The notes: generated by a model from the sequence alone, not told the origin. A stretch of 64,000 nucleotides of DNA from Streptomyces sp. CB01881 (GCF_002953255.1 NZ_CP026498.1:6141756-6205755), one strand, 5' to 3'; positions 1-7,389 are shown, counted from the stretch's first letter. Program-made: numbers and translations.

Positions 1-244
1 CGTCGGTCTTCTTGGCGACCTCCTTGACGAGCTCCGCGCCGATCTTCTCGTACGGGTCCTCGAGCTCGATCTCCTTGGCGATGGAGACACCGTCGTTGGT
101 GATCGTGGGGGCGCCCCACTTCTTCTCCAGCACGACGTTGCGGCCCTTGGGGCCGAGCGTGACCTTCACTGCGTCGGCGAGCTGGTTCATGCCACGCTCA
201 AGGCCGCGGCGAGCTTCCTCATCAAAGGCGATGATCTTGGCCAT
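1..244 (-). CDS. groEL: Chaperonin GroEL (60 kDa, HSP60), N-terminal part only
   Basis: ATP-dependent protein-folding chaperonin forming the double-ring barrel in the cytoplasm. Only the first 81 codons are present; the gene runs off the left edge. The start ATG is at 244-242 and the protein opens MAKIIAFDEEARRGLERG, followed by the conserved LGPKGRNVVLEKKWGAP and NDGVSIAKEIELEDPYEKIG stretches (ATP-site region). An SD-like GGACCACTT lies just upstream. No groES precedes it: the next gene is a cold-shock protein on the same strand, so this is a stand-alone groEL like groEL2 of streptomycetes. Two CIRCE boxes and a sigma-70-like promoter lie 120-180 bases upstream, so heat-shock control by HrcA is expected. 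Confidence 0.97.
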   Translation of the reverse strand, partial: MAKIIAFDEEARRGLERGMNQLADAVKVTLGPKGRNVVLEKKWGAPTITNDGVSIAKEIELEDPYEKIGAELVKEVAKKTD

Positions 245-364
245 CAGAAGTGGTCCTCCGGGACACGGTCGACTGCTCGGACCAAGGGGTGCCCGCGACG
301 GACGGCCCTGGTGTGCGGGGGTCCTTTCCCCTACCGCTCCCGGGGGCCTCACCGACCCGGTCCG

Positions 365-391
365 CTGTCACTCTCACGCTGTGAGTGCTAA
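365..391 (-). promoter_or_regulatory. CIRCE operator 2, downstream of the groEL promoter
   Basis: On the minus strand TTAGCACTC-N9-GAGTGACAG: left arm perfect, right arm 6 of 9. It is separated from operator 1 by a 9-base spacer, so the two boxes form a tandem pair in which the adjoining half-sites also make an everted repeat. It lies just downstream of the predicted transcription start in the groEL leader. Confidence 0.8.
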
Positions 392-400
392 CGCCAATGA

Positions 401-427
401 TTAGCACTCTGGGTGGTCGAGTGCAAG
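401..427 (-). promoter_or_regulatory. CIRCE operator 1, overlapping the groEL promoter
   Basis: On the minus strand this reads CTTGCACTC-N9-GAGTGCTAA, two mismatches from the HrcA operator consensus TTAGCACTC-N9-GAGTGCTAA. A -35 TTGCAC (426-421) lies inside the left arm, followed after exactly 17 bases by a -10-like TAATCA (403-398) that begins in the right arm. HrcA binding would therefore cover the whole core promoter. Confidence 0.9.
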
Positions 428-472
428 CCCAACGGGCAACCCGCGAGCCGTACCGGCCACCCGCCGGACACG

Positions 473-512
473 GCGGCGGGCCCGTACGACATGTGTCGCA
501 CGGGCCCGCCGC
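473..512 (-). terminator. Strong hairpin terminator of the cold-shock gene
   Basis: Perfect 13-bp stem GCGGCGGGCCCGT / ACGGGCCCGCCGC whose 14-base interior folds again (CGAC-ATGT-GTCG) after one mismatch, giving about 17 paired positions. It sits 56 bases past the csp stop and before the groEL promoter, so it insulates groEL from csp read-through. No U-tract, as usual in streptomycetes. Confidence 0.8.
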
Positions 513-568
513 GAAGCAAGAGGCGCACCAGCCGATGGGCCGAGCCGAACTCCTGGGTGCCGGAAAGG

Positions 569-772
569 TCAGACCGCCGCGCGGACCATGTCCGCCTGCG
601 GGCCCTTCTGCCCCTGAGAGATCTCGAACTCGACCCGCTGGCCCTCCTCAAGGGTGCGGTAGCCGTCCATCTGGATCGCGCTGTAGTGGACGAAGACGTC
701 CGCACCACCGTCGACCGCGATGAAGCCGTAGCCCTTCTCCGCGTTGAACCACTTGACGGTGCCCTGAGCCAT
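569..772 (-). CDS. Cold-shock protein (CspA family, 67 aa)
   Basis: Single OB-fold, nucleic-acid-binding RNA chaperone of standard length. It starts MAQGTVKWFNAEKGYGFI (RNP1-type KGYGFI) and carries RNP2 DVFVHYSAI; these give the exposed aromatic RNA-binding surface. The ATG at 772-770 has an AG-rich SD (GGGAGTT) upstream. It is followed by a strong hairpin and then groEL, the stress-gene order I recall for S. coelicolor scoF/groEL2. A long leader of about 165 bases is predicted, as is common for csp genes with post-transcriptional control. Confidence 0.95.
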   Translation of the reverse strand: MAQGTVKWFNAEKGYGFIAVDGGADVFVHYSAIQMDGYRTLEEGQRVEFEISQGQKGPQADMVRAAV

Positions 773-943
773 TCCGAACTCCCCTAGTGCTGTGCTGGCC
801 CTTCACGCGCCCGCAGGTCGCGGGCGCGGGTCTGTTGAGGCCGGCCCGGGGAACCCCCCCTGGGCGCAGCCGTGCACGCCACAATCCCCACCGGGATCAC
901 CGGACGGCGTCCGATGAAGGGGCGATTGCGTCGACCGCGGCTG

Positions 944-971
944 AATGTATCCGGATCGACGCCCTCTGCAA
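944..971 (-). promoter_or_regulatory. Possible csp promoter
   Basis: On the minus strand TTGCAG (971-966), 16 bases, TACATT (949-944). Each hexamer matches the sigma-70 consensus at four positions. It would give a csp leader of about 165 nt. Tentative, because other A/T-containing stretches occur in the same gap. Confidence 0.35.
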
Positions 972-1286
972 CAGGGTCAGCAGCCGGGAATTCCCCCGAC
1001 CTATCAAGGGACAGGACGGGCCAAAAGGTCAGAAACCCCCGCATTTCGCGCCGGACATAGCGGACGAATTACCCAAATGCCCTCAAGAATTCTGACATCG
1101 GCCTGACATGTTTCACGGCCGCGGGCCCTGCGCCGGTCTCAGCGGCCGGACAGACACCGGCGGTACGGGGCGCGACAGGGGCGACGACCGGTGCGAGGGG
1201 GAGGGGGAGCCCTCTTCCCGGTCCAGCGACACTCTACTCCGACCGGCCGGGAAACATTCCCGCCGAAATGCGCCGGGAAAAGCGAC
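972..1286. other. Intergenic stretch with no gene recognised
   Basis: Between the csp leader and the terminator of the sulfur-carrier gene. Somewhat richer in A/T around 1020-1110. Open frames here have random codon use and no Shine-Dalgarno support. I see no RNA gene or repeat. Confidence 0.5.
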
Positions 1287-1326
1287 GGCCGTCCGCGCGT
1301 ACGGATTCCCGTACACGCGGACGGCC
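1287..1326 (-). terminator. Terminator of the thrC-like/sulfur-carrier operon
   Basis: GGCCGTCCGCG (1287-1297) pairs with CGCGGACGGCC (1316-1326). After one C/A mismatch GTACGG pairs with CCGTAC, closing on a 4-base loop (ATTC). About 17 bp in total, 20 bases beyond the stop of the minus-strand carrier gene. Confidence 0.8.
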
Positions 1327-1345
1327 GGTCCGGCAATGGCGCGGC

Positions 1346-1624
1346 TCAGCAGCCCCCGGCCACCGCGGGAATGATCGAAACGCTCGCGCCGTCCTTGATC
1401 TCGGTGGCCAGACCCTCCGCGAACCGCACGTCGTCGTCATTGACGTAGACGTTGACGAAACGGCGGAGCTTGCCGGTGTCGTCCAGGACCCGGGCGGCGA
1501 TCCCGGCGTGGTTCTTCTCCAGGTCGGCGATGACCTCGCCCAGGGTGGCACCCTCGGCGGCCACCTCGGCGGCGCCGCCGGTGTAGGTGCGCAGGATGGT
1601 CGGGATGCGGACGTTGGCGCTCAT
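1346..1624 (-). CDS. CysO/MoaD-family ubiquitin-like sulfur carrier ending Gly-Gly-Cys (92 aa)
   Basis: Beta-grasp sulfur-carrier protein. Family members are adenylated at a C-terminal Gly-Gly, converted to a thiocarboxylate and donate sulfide to a PLP enzyme or other acceptor. The sequence follows mycobacterial CysO closely (SIPTILR-like start, FVNVYVNDDDVRFAEGL, SVSIIPAVAGG). Codons at the end read GTG-GCC-GGG-GGC-TGC-TGA, so one Cys follows the Gly-Gly. Characterised carriers with residues after Gly-Gly (QbsE, HcyS) need a JAMM-type peptidase to expose the diglycine; none is in this window. ATG at 1624 with SD AAGGAGA. It lies 44 bases downstream of the threonine-synthase-like gene, so the two are probably cotranscribed under the riboswitch. 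Confidence 0.88.
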   Translation of the reverse strand: MSANVRIPTILRTYTGGAAEVAAEGATLGEVIADLEKNHAGIAARVLDDTGKLRRFVNVYVNDDDVRFAEGLATEIKDGASVSIIPAVAGGC

Positions 1625-1668
1625 GGGGGTCTCCTTGCGGCGGGGTGACGGCAGGGGTGGCGGAGGGG

Positions 1669-2949
1669 TCAGGCGGAGGCGAGGCCGGCGTCGCGGAACG
1701 AGGCCAGCGTCGGGCGGATGACGGCGGTCATCCCGGCGTCGGAGACGGCGTCCAGCGTCTTCAGGCCGTCGCCGGTGTTGATCGCGACGGTCTCCTTCGC
1801 CGGGTCCAGCTGACCGGTCTCGACCAGCTTCTTCAGCACGCCGACGGTCACCCCGCCCGCCGTCTCGGCGAAGACGCCCTCGGTCCGGGCCAGCAGCTTG
1901 ATCGCGGCCACCACCTCGGCGTCCGTCACGTCCTCGACCGCGCCGCCGGTGCGGCGGGCGATGTCCAGCACGTACGGGCCGTCGGCCGGGTTGCCGATCG
2001 CCAGCGACTTGGCGATGGTGTCCGGCTTGACCGGCCGGATCACGTCGTGGCCGGCCTTGAACGCCGCCGACACCGGCGAGCACCCCGCCGCCTGGGCGCC
2101 GAAGATCCGGTACGGCCGGTCCTCGACCAGGCCGAGCCTGATCAGCTCCTGCAGCCCCTTGTCGATCTTGGTCAGCTGCGAGCCCGAGGCGATCGGGATC
2201 ACGATCTGCTCCGGCAGGCGCCAGCCCAGCTGCTCGCAGATCTCGTACGCCAGCGTCTTGGAGCCCTCGCCGTAGTACGGGCGCAGGTTGACGTTGACGA
2301 AGCCCCAGCCCTCGCCGGCCGGGTCGCCGATCAGCTCCGAGCAGAAGCGGTTCACGTCGTCGTAGTTGCCCTCGATGCCGACCAGCTCGCCACCGTAGAC
2401 ACCGGCCATCACGACCTTGCCCTGCTCCAGGTCGTGCGGGATGAACACGCAGGACTTGAAACCGGCCCGGGCGGCCGCGGCGCCCACCGCGCCGGCCAGG
2501 TTGCCGGTCGAGGAGCAGGAGAGCGTGGTGAAGCCGAACGCCCGCGCCGCCTCGATCGCACAGGCGACGACGCGGTCCTTGAACGAGTGCGTCGGGTTGC
2601 CCGAGTCGTCCTTGATGTGCAGCTGGGCGGTGAACCCGAGCTCGCGGCCCAGGTTGTCCGCCTTCACCAGCGGGGTCCAGCCGGGGTTGAGGTTCGGCTT
2701 GTCGGCCACGTCCGCCGGGACGGGCAGCAGCGGCGCGTAACGCCAGATCGACGCCGGACCGGCCTCGATCCGCTTGCGCAGCTCCTCCGCGCCCTCGCTG
2801 CCGAAGTCGTAGGCGATCTCCAGCGGCCCGAAGCACTCCAGGCACGCGAAGCTCGGACCGAGCGGGAAGCGGGTACCGCACTCGCGACAGGACAGGGCGG
2901 CGGCGGGGCCGAGGTCAACGGTTGCGGGTGCGACAGTGTCGATAGCCAT
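1669..2949 (-). CDS. thrC: Threonine synthase-family PLP enzyme (426 aa), possibly a sulfur-carrier-dependent enzyme
   Basis: Fold-type II PLP enzyme annotated as threonine synthase (O-phosphohomoserine to threonine). An N-terminal zinc-ribbon-like pair CxxC (21-24) and CxxC (36-39) precedes the catalytic domain; the PLP lysine lies in HSFKDR and a phosphate-binding loop in SSTGNLAGAVG. The chosen ATG is 2949 (MAIDTVAP); an upstream in-frame ATG at 2973 overlaps the riboswitch 3' strand. Context is unlike a threonine operon: there is no hom or thrB, a SAM-type riboswitch lies upstream and a CysO-like carrier downstream. Streptomycetes, as I recall, have a second thrC in a hom-thrC-thrB operon. 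A role in making homocysteine or another thiol from O-phosphohomoserine is therefore an inference worth testing; the family assignment is firm, the reaction is not. Confidence 0.85.
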   Translation of the reverse strand: MAIDTVAPATVDLGPAAALSCRECGTRFPLGPSFACLECFGPLEIAYDFGSEGAEELRKRIEAGPASIWRYAPLLPVPADVADKPNLNPGWTPLVKADNLGRELGFTAQLHIKDDSGNPTHSFKDRVVACAIEAARAFGFTTLSCSSTGNLAGAVGAAAARAGFKSCVFIPHDLEQGKVVMAGVYGGELVGIEGNYDDVNRFCSELIGDPAGEGWGFVNVNLRPYYGEGSKTLAYEICEQLGWRLPEQIVIPIASGSQLTKIDKGLQELIRLGLVEDRPYRIFGAQAAGCSPVSAAFKAGHDVIRPVKPDTIAKSLAIGNPADGPYVLDIARRTGGAVEDVTDAEVVAAIKLLARTEGVFAETAGGVTVGVLKKLVETGQLDPAKETVAINTGDGLKTLDAVSDAGMTAVIRPTLASFRDAGLASA

Positions 2950-2968
2950 GATGGCGGAGGCCTCTCTC

Positions 2969-3103
2969 CTCATCTTCCCCGTGACGCGGACGCGCCACAG
3001 GCCGGAATTGGCACCTGTCCCGCCGGGGCCTGTCGACGACAGCCGCGCGAGAAGGTTGCCGGGACGTCAACGGGCCGTTCCCTCAGTCCCTCTGGATGAG
3101 CTC
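2969..3103 (-). ncRNA. SAM-sensing riboswitch (SAM-I/SAM-IV clan) in the leader of the thrC-like gene
   Basis: On the minus strand the leader has the ordered core of the SAM-I/SAM-IV aptamer: P1 5' strand CTCATC (3100-3095), AGAGGGACTGAG, then GTCCCGGCAACC (3066-3055), AGGTGCCAATTCCGGC (3016-3001), and P1 3' strand GATGAG (2974-2969). The 3' strand runs straight into GAGAGAGG, the likely ribosome-binding region of the gene whose ATG is at 2949, so P1 pairing could control translation. I see no separate terminator between aptamer and gene. A TTGACG (3187-3182) further upstream may be the -35 box. SAM-IV is the commoner class in actinomycetes, but I cannot separate the classes by eye. Confidence 0.88.
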
Positions 3104-3262
3104 TGTGAAGTTGTTGGTCCTGCTCAGCGGCGACCCCGGCGTGCGAAGGTCCGACCGCTGTACGAAGACTGTATCCGAAGGCGTCAACACTGAACGGGAC
3201 CGTCCGCCACGCGAGATGACCCGTCCCAGCCCGTCCCGTCCGCCCCTGCCGAGGAGAGACCC

Positions 3263-4294
3263 GTGCCCGCCGACCCGACCACCGAGCTCCTCCCACAGGC
3301 GGCGTCCTGGCTGCGCCGCCGGTCGTGGAGCGCGGCCGACCGTCCGGTGCGCACCCTGCTGGACGCCAAGCAGGCGGCCGGGCGGACGGGCACCATCAGC
3401 GTCGTCCTTCCCGCCCTGGACGAGGAGGCCACCGTCGGCGACATCGTCCGCACCATCCGCCGCGAGCTGATGGAACGCCTGCCGCTGGTCGACGAACTGG
3501 TCGTGGTCGACTCCGGCTCCGCCGACCGCACCGCCGCCGTGGCCGCCGAGGCCGGCGCCCGGGTGGTCCAGCGCGACGAGATCCTCCCGCGGCTGCCCGC
3601 CGCCCCCGGCAAGGGCGAGGTGCTCTGGCGCTCACTGCTGGCCACCAGTGGCGAGATCGTCTGCTTCGTCGACGCCGACCTGCGCGAGTTCGACCCGGCC
3701 TTCGTCTCCGGCATCGTCGGCCCGCTGCTCACCGAGCCGGACATCCAGCTGGTCAAGGCCATGTACGACCGCCCGCTCGAAGTGTCGGTCGGCGGCTCCG
3801 CCGCGGGGGAGGGCGCCGTCGTCCCGTCCGGCGGCGGCCGGGTCACCGAGCTGGTCGCCCGCCCGCTGCTCAACCTGCACTGGCCGGAACTGGCCGGTTT
3901 CGTCCAGCCCCTGGGCGGTGAGTACGCGGCCCGCCGGTCCCTGCTCGAACGGCTCCCGTTCCCCACCGGCTACGGCGTCGAACTCGGCCTGCTGGTCGAC
4001 GCCCTGGAGACCGCCGGCCTGGACGCCCTCGCCCAGGTCGACGTCGGCGTCCGCCACCACCGCCACCAGGACGGCCAGGCGCTCGGACGGATGGCCGCCA
4101 CCATCTACCGGACGGCGCTCGAACGGCTCGACCGCACACACCGGCTCAAGGCCTCCGCCGACCTGGTGCACCCGCTGATCACGCAGTTCACCCGCGACCC
4201 GCAGACCCGCGCGTTCACCGCCCACACCCACCCGGTCACCGCCCTCGAACGGCCGCCGATGCACACCGTCCCCGAGTACGCGAAGCGCCACTGA
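3263..4294 (+). CDS. gpgS: Glucosyl-3-phosphoglycerate synthase (GT81/GT2-like, 343 aa)
   Basis: Transfers glucose from NDP-glucose to 3-phosphoglycerate, the first step to glucosylglycerate and, in mycobacteria, methylglucose lipopolysaccharides. It has a GT-A fold start ISVVLPALDEEATVGDIV (about residue 46), the acidic metal-binding FVDADLREFDP (about 134-144) and the GpgS-type GKGEVLWRSL and GGEYAARRSLLERLPF segments. GTG start with SD GAGGAGAG 5 bases upstream. The corresponding phosphatase gpgP is not adjacent; the next genes are trehalose genes, suggesting a compatible-solute or storage-sugar locus. It is transcribed divergently from the riboswitch-controlled gene. Confidence 0.88.
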   Translation: MPADPTTELLPQAASWLRRRSWSAADRPVRTLLDAKQAAGRTGTISVVLPALDEEATVGDIVRTIRRELMERLPLVDELVVVDSGSADRTAAVAAEAGARVVQRDEILPRLPAAPGKGEVLWRSLLATSGEIVCFVDADLREFDPAFVSGIVGPLLTEPDIQLVKAMYDRPLEVSVGGSAAGEGAVVPSGGGRVTELVARPLLNLHWPELAGFVQPLGGEYAARRSLLERLPFPTGYGVELGLLVDALETAGLDALAQVDVGVRHHRHQDGQALGRMAATIYRTALERLDRTHRLKASADLVHPLITQFTRDPQTRAFTAHTHPVTALERPPMHTVPEYAKRH

Positions 4295-4332
4295 GGGGTT
4301 TGCGGTCCCGGCCCCCCGGCAACTTAGCAACC

Positions 4333-5847
4333 ATGGGCGATCTCACGACCGAGCGTTCGAGTCAGACCGGCACCGCCCCCGTCCTGGTGGCCTCCAACCG
4401 GGGACCGGTGTCGTTCGGCACCGCGGACGACGGCACGCTGACCCTCCGGCGCGGCGGCGGCGGCCTGGTCTCCGGGCTCTCCGCCATCGACGATCCCGAC
4501 GCCGTCTGGGTCTGCGCGGCCCTCGGCGACGCCGACCGCCGGGCGGCCCGGGAGGCACCGGACGGCCGCCTCGACCGGGCCGGCCACGACGTCGGCGGAC
4601 AGGCCGTCCGGATGCTGGACATGGACCCCGAGACCTTCGCCCGCGCCTACAACGGCGTGGCCAACTCGACCCTCTGGTTCGTCCACCACCTGCTCTACGC
4701 CACCCCGACCGCACCCTCCTTCGACGCCGGGTTCCGCACCGAATGGCAGGCCTACACGGCCTACAACACCGCCTTCGCCGACGCCCTGGCCGCCGAGGCC
4801 GCCCCCGGGGCGGCCGTCCTGGTCCAGGACTACCACCTCTCGCTGACCCCGGCCCTGCTCCGCGCCGCCCGTCCCGACCTGCGGATCGGCCACTTCTCGC
4901 ACACTCCCTGGGCCCCGCCCGAGTACTTCCGGCTGCTGCCCGACGACGTCGCCGAGGCCGTCCTCACCGGCATCCTCGGCGCCGACCGGGCCGGTTTCCT
5001 CACCCGCCGCTGGGCACTGGCCTTCGCCGACTGCTGCGAGCAGCTCCTCGGCGCCACCGTCGACCGCACCGCGCTCACCGTCACCCTCCGGGGGCGCACC
5101 ACCGGGCTCGGCGTCCACGCCCTCGGCGCGGACGCCGACTTCCTGCGCGAGCGCGCCCACCGCCCCGACGTCGACGAACGCCTCGCCACCCTGCGCGAGG
5201 CCGTCGGCGACCGCCGCACCGTCGTCCGGGTCGACCGCACCGAGCTGAGCAAGAACATCGTCCGCGGCTTCCAGGCCTACCGGCACCTCCTGCAGACCCG
5301 CCCCGAGTGGCTGGACCGCGTCGTCCACATCGCCTTCGCGTACCCGTCCCGGACCGACCTCGCCGAGTACCGCGACTACACGGCCCGGGTCCGGCAGCTC
5401 GCCGCCGAGATCAACGCCGAGTTCGCCACGCCCTCCTGGCAGCCGCTGATCCTGCACGTCGACGACGACTTCCCGCGCTCGCTCGCCGCCTACCGGCTGG
5501 CCGACGTCGCCCTGGTCAACCCGATCCGCGACGGCATGAACCTGGTCGCCAAGGAGGTGCCGGTGGTCTCCGACCGCGGCTGCGCCCTCGTCCTGTCCCG
5601 CGAGGCCGGCGCGTACGCCGAGCTGGCCGACGACGCCCTGACGGTCAACCCGTACGACGTCATCGCCACCGCGGAGGCCCTGCACGGCGCGCTCACCATG
5701 CCCACCGGGGAACGCGCCGACCGCACGAAGCGCCTCGCCGCCGCCTCGACGGCGCTGCCGCCCCAGCAGTGGTTCCTCGACCAGTTGCACGCCCTGAACG
5801 CCCTCGGCGCCCCCGCCGGCCCCGGCCGGGTCAACGAGCCCGGCTGA
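4333..5847 (+). CDS. otsA: Trehalose-6-phosphate synthase (GT20, 504 aa)
   Basis: Forms trehalose-6-phosphate from glucose-6-phosphate and NDP-glucose in the cytosol. Family landmarks: SNRGPVSF (about 21), RRGGGGLVSGL (about 38-48), VQDYHLSLTP (about 164), DRTELSKNIVRGFQAY (about 300), and NPIRDGMNLVAKE with the acceptor loop (about 396). ATG at 4333 chosen; a TTG at 4300 is in frame but less likely. No clear SD. The 3' end overlaps the convergent phosphatase gene by 17 bases. With otsB it makes a complete OtsAB route. Confidence 0.93.
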   Translation: MGDLTTERSSQTGTAPVLVASNRGPVSFGTADDGTLTLRRGGGGLVSGLSAIDDPDAVWVCAALGDADRRAAREAPDGRLDRAGHDVGGQAVRMLDMDPETFARAYNGVANSTLWFVHHLLYATPTAPSFDAGFRTEWQAYTAYNTAFADALAAEAAPGAAVLVQDYHLSLTPALLRAARPDLRIGHFSHTPWAPPEYFRLLPDDVAEAVLTGILGADRAGFLTRRWALAFADCCEQLLGATVDRTALTVTLRGRTTGLGVHALGADADFLRERAHRPDVDERLATLREAVGDRRTVVRVDRTELSKNIVRGFQAYRHLLQTRPEWLDRVVHIAFAYPSRTDLAEYRDYTARVRQLAAEINAEFATPSWQPLILHVDDDFPRSLAAYRLADVALVNPIRDGMNLVAKEVPVVSDRGCALVLSREAGAYAELADDALTVNPYDVIATAEALHGALTMPTGERADRTKRLAAASTALPPQQWFLDQLHALNALGAPAGPGRVNEPG

Positions 5848-6685
5848 GCTCCGCCCCCAGCCGCTCCAGCAGCTCCACCACGCCGGCCGGGCCCCCGACC
5901 ACCAGGTCGGCCCGGTCGGCGAGCTCCCTCACCGGCGCGTCCCCCACCGCGCCGCTGCACACCAGCAGCCCGGCGACGCCCTCCCCGCGCAGCTTCTCCA
6001 CCGCCGCGAAGGCCGCCACGTCCCCCAGGTCGTCCCCCGCGTAGAGCACCGACCGCGCGCCCCGCTCCCGCAGGAACCCGCTCAGCGCGGCGCCCTTGTC
6101 GACCCCGGGCGGCCGCAGTTCCAGCACCAGCCGGCCGGGCTCCACCACCAGCCCGTGCTCCGTGGCCAGCGCCTCCACCGGCGGGCGCAGCAGCTCCATC
6201 GTCTCCTCCGGCGCCGCCGTCCGCCGCATGTGCACCGCGAGCGAGCGCCCCTTGTCCTCGACCCACGTCCCGGCCGGGGCGCCGGCCCCCGCCAGCGCCT
6301 CGTCCAGCACGGCCCGCACCGCGGCGACCCCGGGGTGCACCGGGGGCGCCGTCACCACGCCGCCCTCCCAGCGCTCGGCCCCGTAGTGCCCCAGCACCAC
6401 CACGCCGTCGATGCCGTCGAACCCCCCGTACTCGACGGCCAGCCCGGCGGGCCTGCCGGTGACCACCACCGTCGCCCCCACCCGCGGCACCAGCGCGCGC
6501 AGCGCCCCCGCCACCCCGGGGTGCGACCGCGCCCGGCTGGGGTCGGCCACGATCGGCGCCAGCGTCCCGTCGAAGTCCAGCGCCACCACGGCGTCCCGCG
6601 GCGAGGCGAGGACCGCCTCCAGCCCCTGGCGTCCGGCGTCCGTCCTCAGCTGCAAACTCTCCTCAAGCCCCATGCCGGGACCCAT
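5831..6685 (-). CDS. otsB: Trehalose-6-phosphate phosphatase (HAD family, 284 aa)
   Basis: Dephosphorylates trehalose-6-phosphate. HAD motif I is VALDFDGTLAP (Asp nucleophile near residue 34), motif II VVVTGR, and the acidic motif IV is YAGDDLGDVAAF (about 213). ATGs at 6685 and 6673 are both possible; neither has a strong SD. It converges on otsA with a 17-base overlap, so the two halves of the pathway are on opposite strands here and transcripts overlap tail to tail. Confidence 0.92.
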   Translation of the reverse strand: MGPGMGLEESLQLRTDAGRQGLEAVLASPRDAVVALDFDGTLAPIVADPSRARSHPGVAGALRALVPRVGATVVVTGRPAGLAVEYGGFDGIDGVVVLGHYGAERWEGGVVTAPPVHPGVAAVRAVLDEALAGAGAPAGTWVEDKGRSLAVHMRRTAAPEETMELLRPPVEALATEHGLVVEPGRLVLELRPPGVDKGAALSGFLRERGARSVLYAGDDLGDVAAFAAVEKLRGEGVAGLLVCSGAVGDAPVRELADRADLVVGGPAGVVELLERLGAELSRAR

Positions 6686-6717
6686 ACCCACCCGCGCCCG
6701 CGGAAGCACCCGCCCGG

Positions 6718-6945
6718 CTACCGGGCCCCCCGGCGGGCCTCCCGGACCCGCCTCAGCTGGTTCACCAGCACCGGCGCGTGGGCCAGCGCCTCCGGCCGGT
6801 CCAGCAAGGCGTTCAGCAGCTGGTAGTACCGCGTGCTGGAGAGTCCCAGCTCCTCCCGGACGGCCCGTTCCTTGGCCCCCGCCGTCCGCCACTGGCGCCC
6901 TTCGAGCTCCAGCACCGCCACGTCCCGCTCGCTCAGCTCGCCCAC
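6718..6945 (-). CDS. DUF3263 small helix-turn-helix-like protein (75 aa)
   Basis: Small protein recognisable as DUF3263: LSERDVAVLELEGRQWR, AKERAVREELGLSSTRYYQLL, then a basic C-terminus. The middle resembles a winged-helix DNA-binding unit of actinobacteria, but no target is known to me. GTG at 6945 chosen because SD GGAGGTGGAGC ends right before it; an ATG at 6978 is the alternative. It lies 32 bases upstream of otsB on the same strand and is probably cotranscribed with it. Confidence 0.75.
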   Translation of the reverse strand: MGELSERDVAVLELEGRQWRTAGAKERAVREELGLSSTRYYQLLNALLDRPEALAHAPVLVNQLRRVREARRGAR

Positions 6946-7044
6946 GCTCCACCTCCGCCCACCACTACGGAGTGTCATTCTGCCCCGCACACCCGACACA
7001 CTCTGCGCCCCGCACGACGCCCGCTCCCCGATTAGCGTCGGTCC

Positions 7045-7389
7045 ATGACCGAAAGCTTCGCGCTGCACATCCCCACCGCCGACCTCGACCCCGACCCGCT
7101 GGACCCGGCCCAGATCGTCTCCGGCTCCCCCGAGGTGTCCGGCCGGGTGCTCTCCGAGTCCCCCGACGGCCGCCAGCTCCGCGGCATCTGGCAGATCACC
7201 CCGGGCGTCGTCACCGACGTCGAGGCGGACGAGCTGTTCGTGGTGCTGAGCGGCCGGGCCACCATCGAGATCGACGGCGGCCCGACCCTGCACGTCGGCC
7301 CGGGCGACTGCGCCGTCCTGCGCGCCGGGGACCGCACCACCTGGACGGTCCACGAGACCCTGCGCAAGGCCTACGCGATCAGCCTCTGA
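7045..7389 (+). CDS. Cupin-domain protein (114 aa)
   Basis: Single small beta-barrel cupin of the DUF861/ureidoglycine aminohydrolase-like group: GIWQITPGVVTDVEADELFVVLSGRATIEIDGG followed by VGPGDCAVLRAGDRTTW (the two cupin motifs). The usual His ligands of motif 1 are absent; Glu and Asp are present, so metal binding is uncertain. It stands alone between the divergent DUF3263 gene and the convergent solute-binding gene. Function unknown. Confidence 0.8.
   Translation: MTESFALHIPTADLDPDPLDPAQIVSGSPEVSGRVLSESPDGRQLRGIWQITPGVVTDVEADELFVVLSGRATIEIDGGPTLHVGPGDCAVLRAGDRTTWTVHETLRKAYAISL

Noticed and set aside
4743..6044. Long open frames overlapping otsA and other genes in alternative frames
   Set aside because: High GC content keeps alternative frames open; their translations are Arg/Pro/Ala-rich without domains, so they are shadows of the real genes.
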